Origin: Acidobacteriaceae bacterium
Lineage (GTDB): Bacteria > Acidobacteriota > Terriglobia > Terriglobales > Acidobacteriaceae
Assembly: GCA_003139975.1 (NCBI GenBank)
Contig: PLHN01000130.1
Coordinates: 1-6,268, forward strand
Reading direction: 5' to 3'
DNA length: 6,268 nucleotides
Shown: positions 5,307 through 6,268 of the stretch, one piece after another
Position numbering within the stretch: the first letter of the stretch is position 1
Layout: every line of letters starts with the position of its first letter
The notes under the pieces: generated by a model
What the model saw: the letters and a program-made list of their open reading frames with translations, nothing else
What the model was told of the DNA's origin: nothing
Database searches by the model: none
Translations under genes and position numbers: made by a program

Positions 5307-6268
5307 GGGTGGCCTCCGGTGGATTGGTTTTCGGCCGGCAAGGGTGGAAAGAATCCCGCTTTGCGCAGGCCGGCTAGATGCGCTTCGGCCATTTGCTCAT
5401 CGCGAGCCATCACCAGCCACTCGCGTTTTAATAAGGATTCCGTGATGTAGGGATTAATGGCCAAAACAGTTGCCATTTCCGTGCGGGCTTCTTCGAGACG
5501 TCCAACGTGTCCGAGCGCGTTCGCCAGAATGTAGCGTGCGATGTAAAAGTTGGGATGCATCTCCGCGCACTTGGAAGCGCAAGTGACGGCTTCTTCGAAA
5601 TGACCGAGCCGGGTGCAGGCTGTTGCTTTGAAAAAATACCAGTAAGGCACCGACGGATGCTCGGGCGTATCGGTAATGAGTTTGGTCAGGATGCGGTCGC
5701 CTTCAGTGGCGTTCTTCGTTTTCTGGCCGCCACAGCCTAGCACAAAGCCGAGGTATCCCCAAGCCACCAGGTTGAAGGGCGAGATTTCGACGGCACGGCG
5801 GAGGGCCTGGACAGATTTTTCCCAGAGGCCGCAGTGGAACCAGACCAGGCCCGTATTCTCCAGGACCTCAGTATCGTTGGGCGCGAGATCGAAAGCGCGA
5901 TCGACGGCGGCCTGGGCCTCGGCACGATCCTGCTCGGGATGTTCGCTCATGATGAGCGCGACTTTTTCGATGAGATAAAGCCCGAGGAACGCGTAGGCAT
6001 TGGCGTAATTGGGGTCGAGTTCGACGGCGCGGCGGAGCAGGTTGAGAGAATCGCCGATGCCGGCCGGTTGAAAGCTGTAATTCCAGAAGTGATAAGCCTT
6101 GCGGACCAGGCCCCAGGCATCAAGTTCGTCGGCAGAGGCCTTGTCGGCGCGCTCGGAGCCGGCGCGGATAAGTTCGCCTCCAGTGGCGCGCACGATGGCA
6201 GTGGCAATTTCCTCCTGCATCGCGAACAGGTCTTCAAGGTTGCGGTCGTAGGTGCGCGACCAGAGGAT
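5303..6268 (-). CDS. TPR-repeat C-terminal part of a TolB-like/TPR signalling protein (5' end outside window)
   Basis: The reading frame is open to the right edge, so the gene's start and N-terminal domain are missing; 321 residues are visible. The first residues read LWSRTYDRNLEDLFAMQEEI, the hallmark join between the TolB-like domain and the TPR array in large bacterial regulators. Helical pairs of TPR type follow at about residues 70-100, 113-145, 147-178, 206-238 and 240-272, with typical endings such as AVELDPNYANAYAFLG and GRLEEARTEM. The C-terminus (AEAHLAGLRKAGF, 295-306) matches the usual end of this family. The missing N-terminus is normally a winged-helix DNA-binding domain, an adenylate/guanylate cyclase domain or a Ser/Thr kinase domain, and cannot be decided here. 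The TPR part is a protein-interaction scaffold. Its TGA stop overlaps the ATG of the SMP-30 gene, so the two are co-transcribed. Family confidence is high; output function is unknown. Confidence 0.88.
   Translation of the reverse strand: MLWSRTYDRNLEDLFAMQEEIATAIVRATGGELIRAGSERADKASADELDAWGLVRKAYHFWNYSFQPAGIGDSLNLLRRAVELDPNYANAYAFLGLYLIEKVALIMSEHPEQDRAEAQAAVDRAFDLAPNDTEVLENTGLVWFHCGLWEKSVQALRRAVEISPFNLVAWGYLGFVLGCGGQKTKNATEGDRILTKLITDTPEHPSVPYWYFFKATACTRLGHFEEAVTCASKCAEMHPNFYIARYILANALGHVGRLEEARTEMATVLAINPYITESLLKREWLVMARDEQMAEAHLAGLRKAGFFPPLPAENQSTGGHP
5313..5317 (-). promoter_or_regulatory. Ribosome binding site of the SMP-30 gene
   Basis: A perfect GGAGG (read on the minus strand) lies six bases before the ATG at 5304-5306. 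It sits inside the last codons of the TPR gene, so the SMP-30 gene can initiate independently as well as by coupling through the ATGA overlap. Confidence 0.85.

Noticed and set aside
1..6268. CRISPR array, tRNA, rRNA or insertion sequence
   Set aside because: No regularly spaced repeats, no cloverleaf-like segment that I could recognise and no transposase gene were seen; nearly all of the window is covered by the four genes.

Overview
The window is GC-rich (roughly 60% by eye) and is read almost entirely from the minus strand. It holds four genes, one of them cut by the right edge. Described in transcription order (right to left): the C-terminal 321 residues of a TPR signalling protein (5303-6268), an SMP-30/gluconolactonase-type beta-propeller (4317-5306), a 164-base gap holding two strong hairpins, a large membrane-anchored di-haem c-type cytochrome of the RoxA-like/MauG-peroxidase superfamily (1423-4152), and a membrane-anchored catalase-like haem protein (77-1408). 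Only 76 bases follow the last stop before the left edge.

The organism is a Gram-negative-type bacterium with a periplasm, because both haem proteins have N-terminal membrane anchors and the cytochrome has two CXXCH sites that need periplasmic haem attachment. The mix of a TolB-like/TPR regulator, an SMP-30 protein, a RoxA-type cytochrome and a GTAG-flanked palindromic repeat reminds me most of soil Acidobacteriota. This is an impression, not proof; there is no rRNA or marker gene here.

The genes fall into two blocks. In the first, the TPR gene and the SMP-30 gene overlap by four bases (ATGA), and the SMP-30 gene has a perfect GGAGG, so they are almost certainly co-transcribed and translationally coupled. 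In the second, the cytochrome stop is followed after 14 bases by the catalase-like start, with an AAGGAGG site filling half of the gap. The repeat-bearing spacer separates the blocks; no intrinsic terminator is visible in it, so read-through is possible.

The most interesting point is the second block. An O2- or peroxide-handling di-haem cytochrome and a catalase-fold haem protein are both tethered to the membrane and face the periplasm. I infer that they act as a pair, for example oxidising an apolar substrate and then handling the resulting hydroperoxide or H2O2. The substrate cannot be read from the sequence. Further oddities are a roughly 85-residue Pro/Ser/Thr/Ala-rich insertion after the second haem site of the cytochrome, its two N-terminal membrane helices joined by a very basic loop, and an Asn-to-Asp change in the substrate-pocket motif of the SMP-30 protein.
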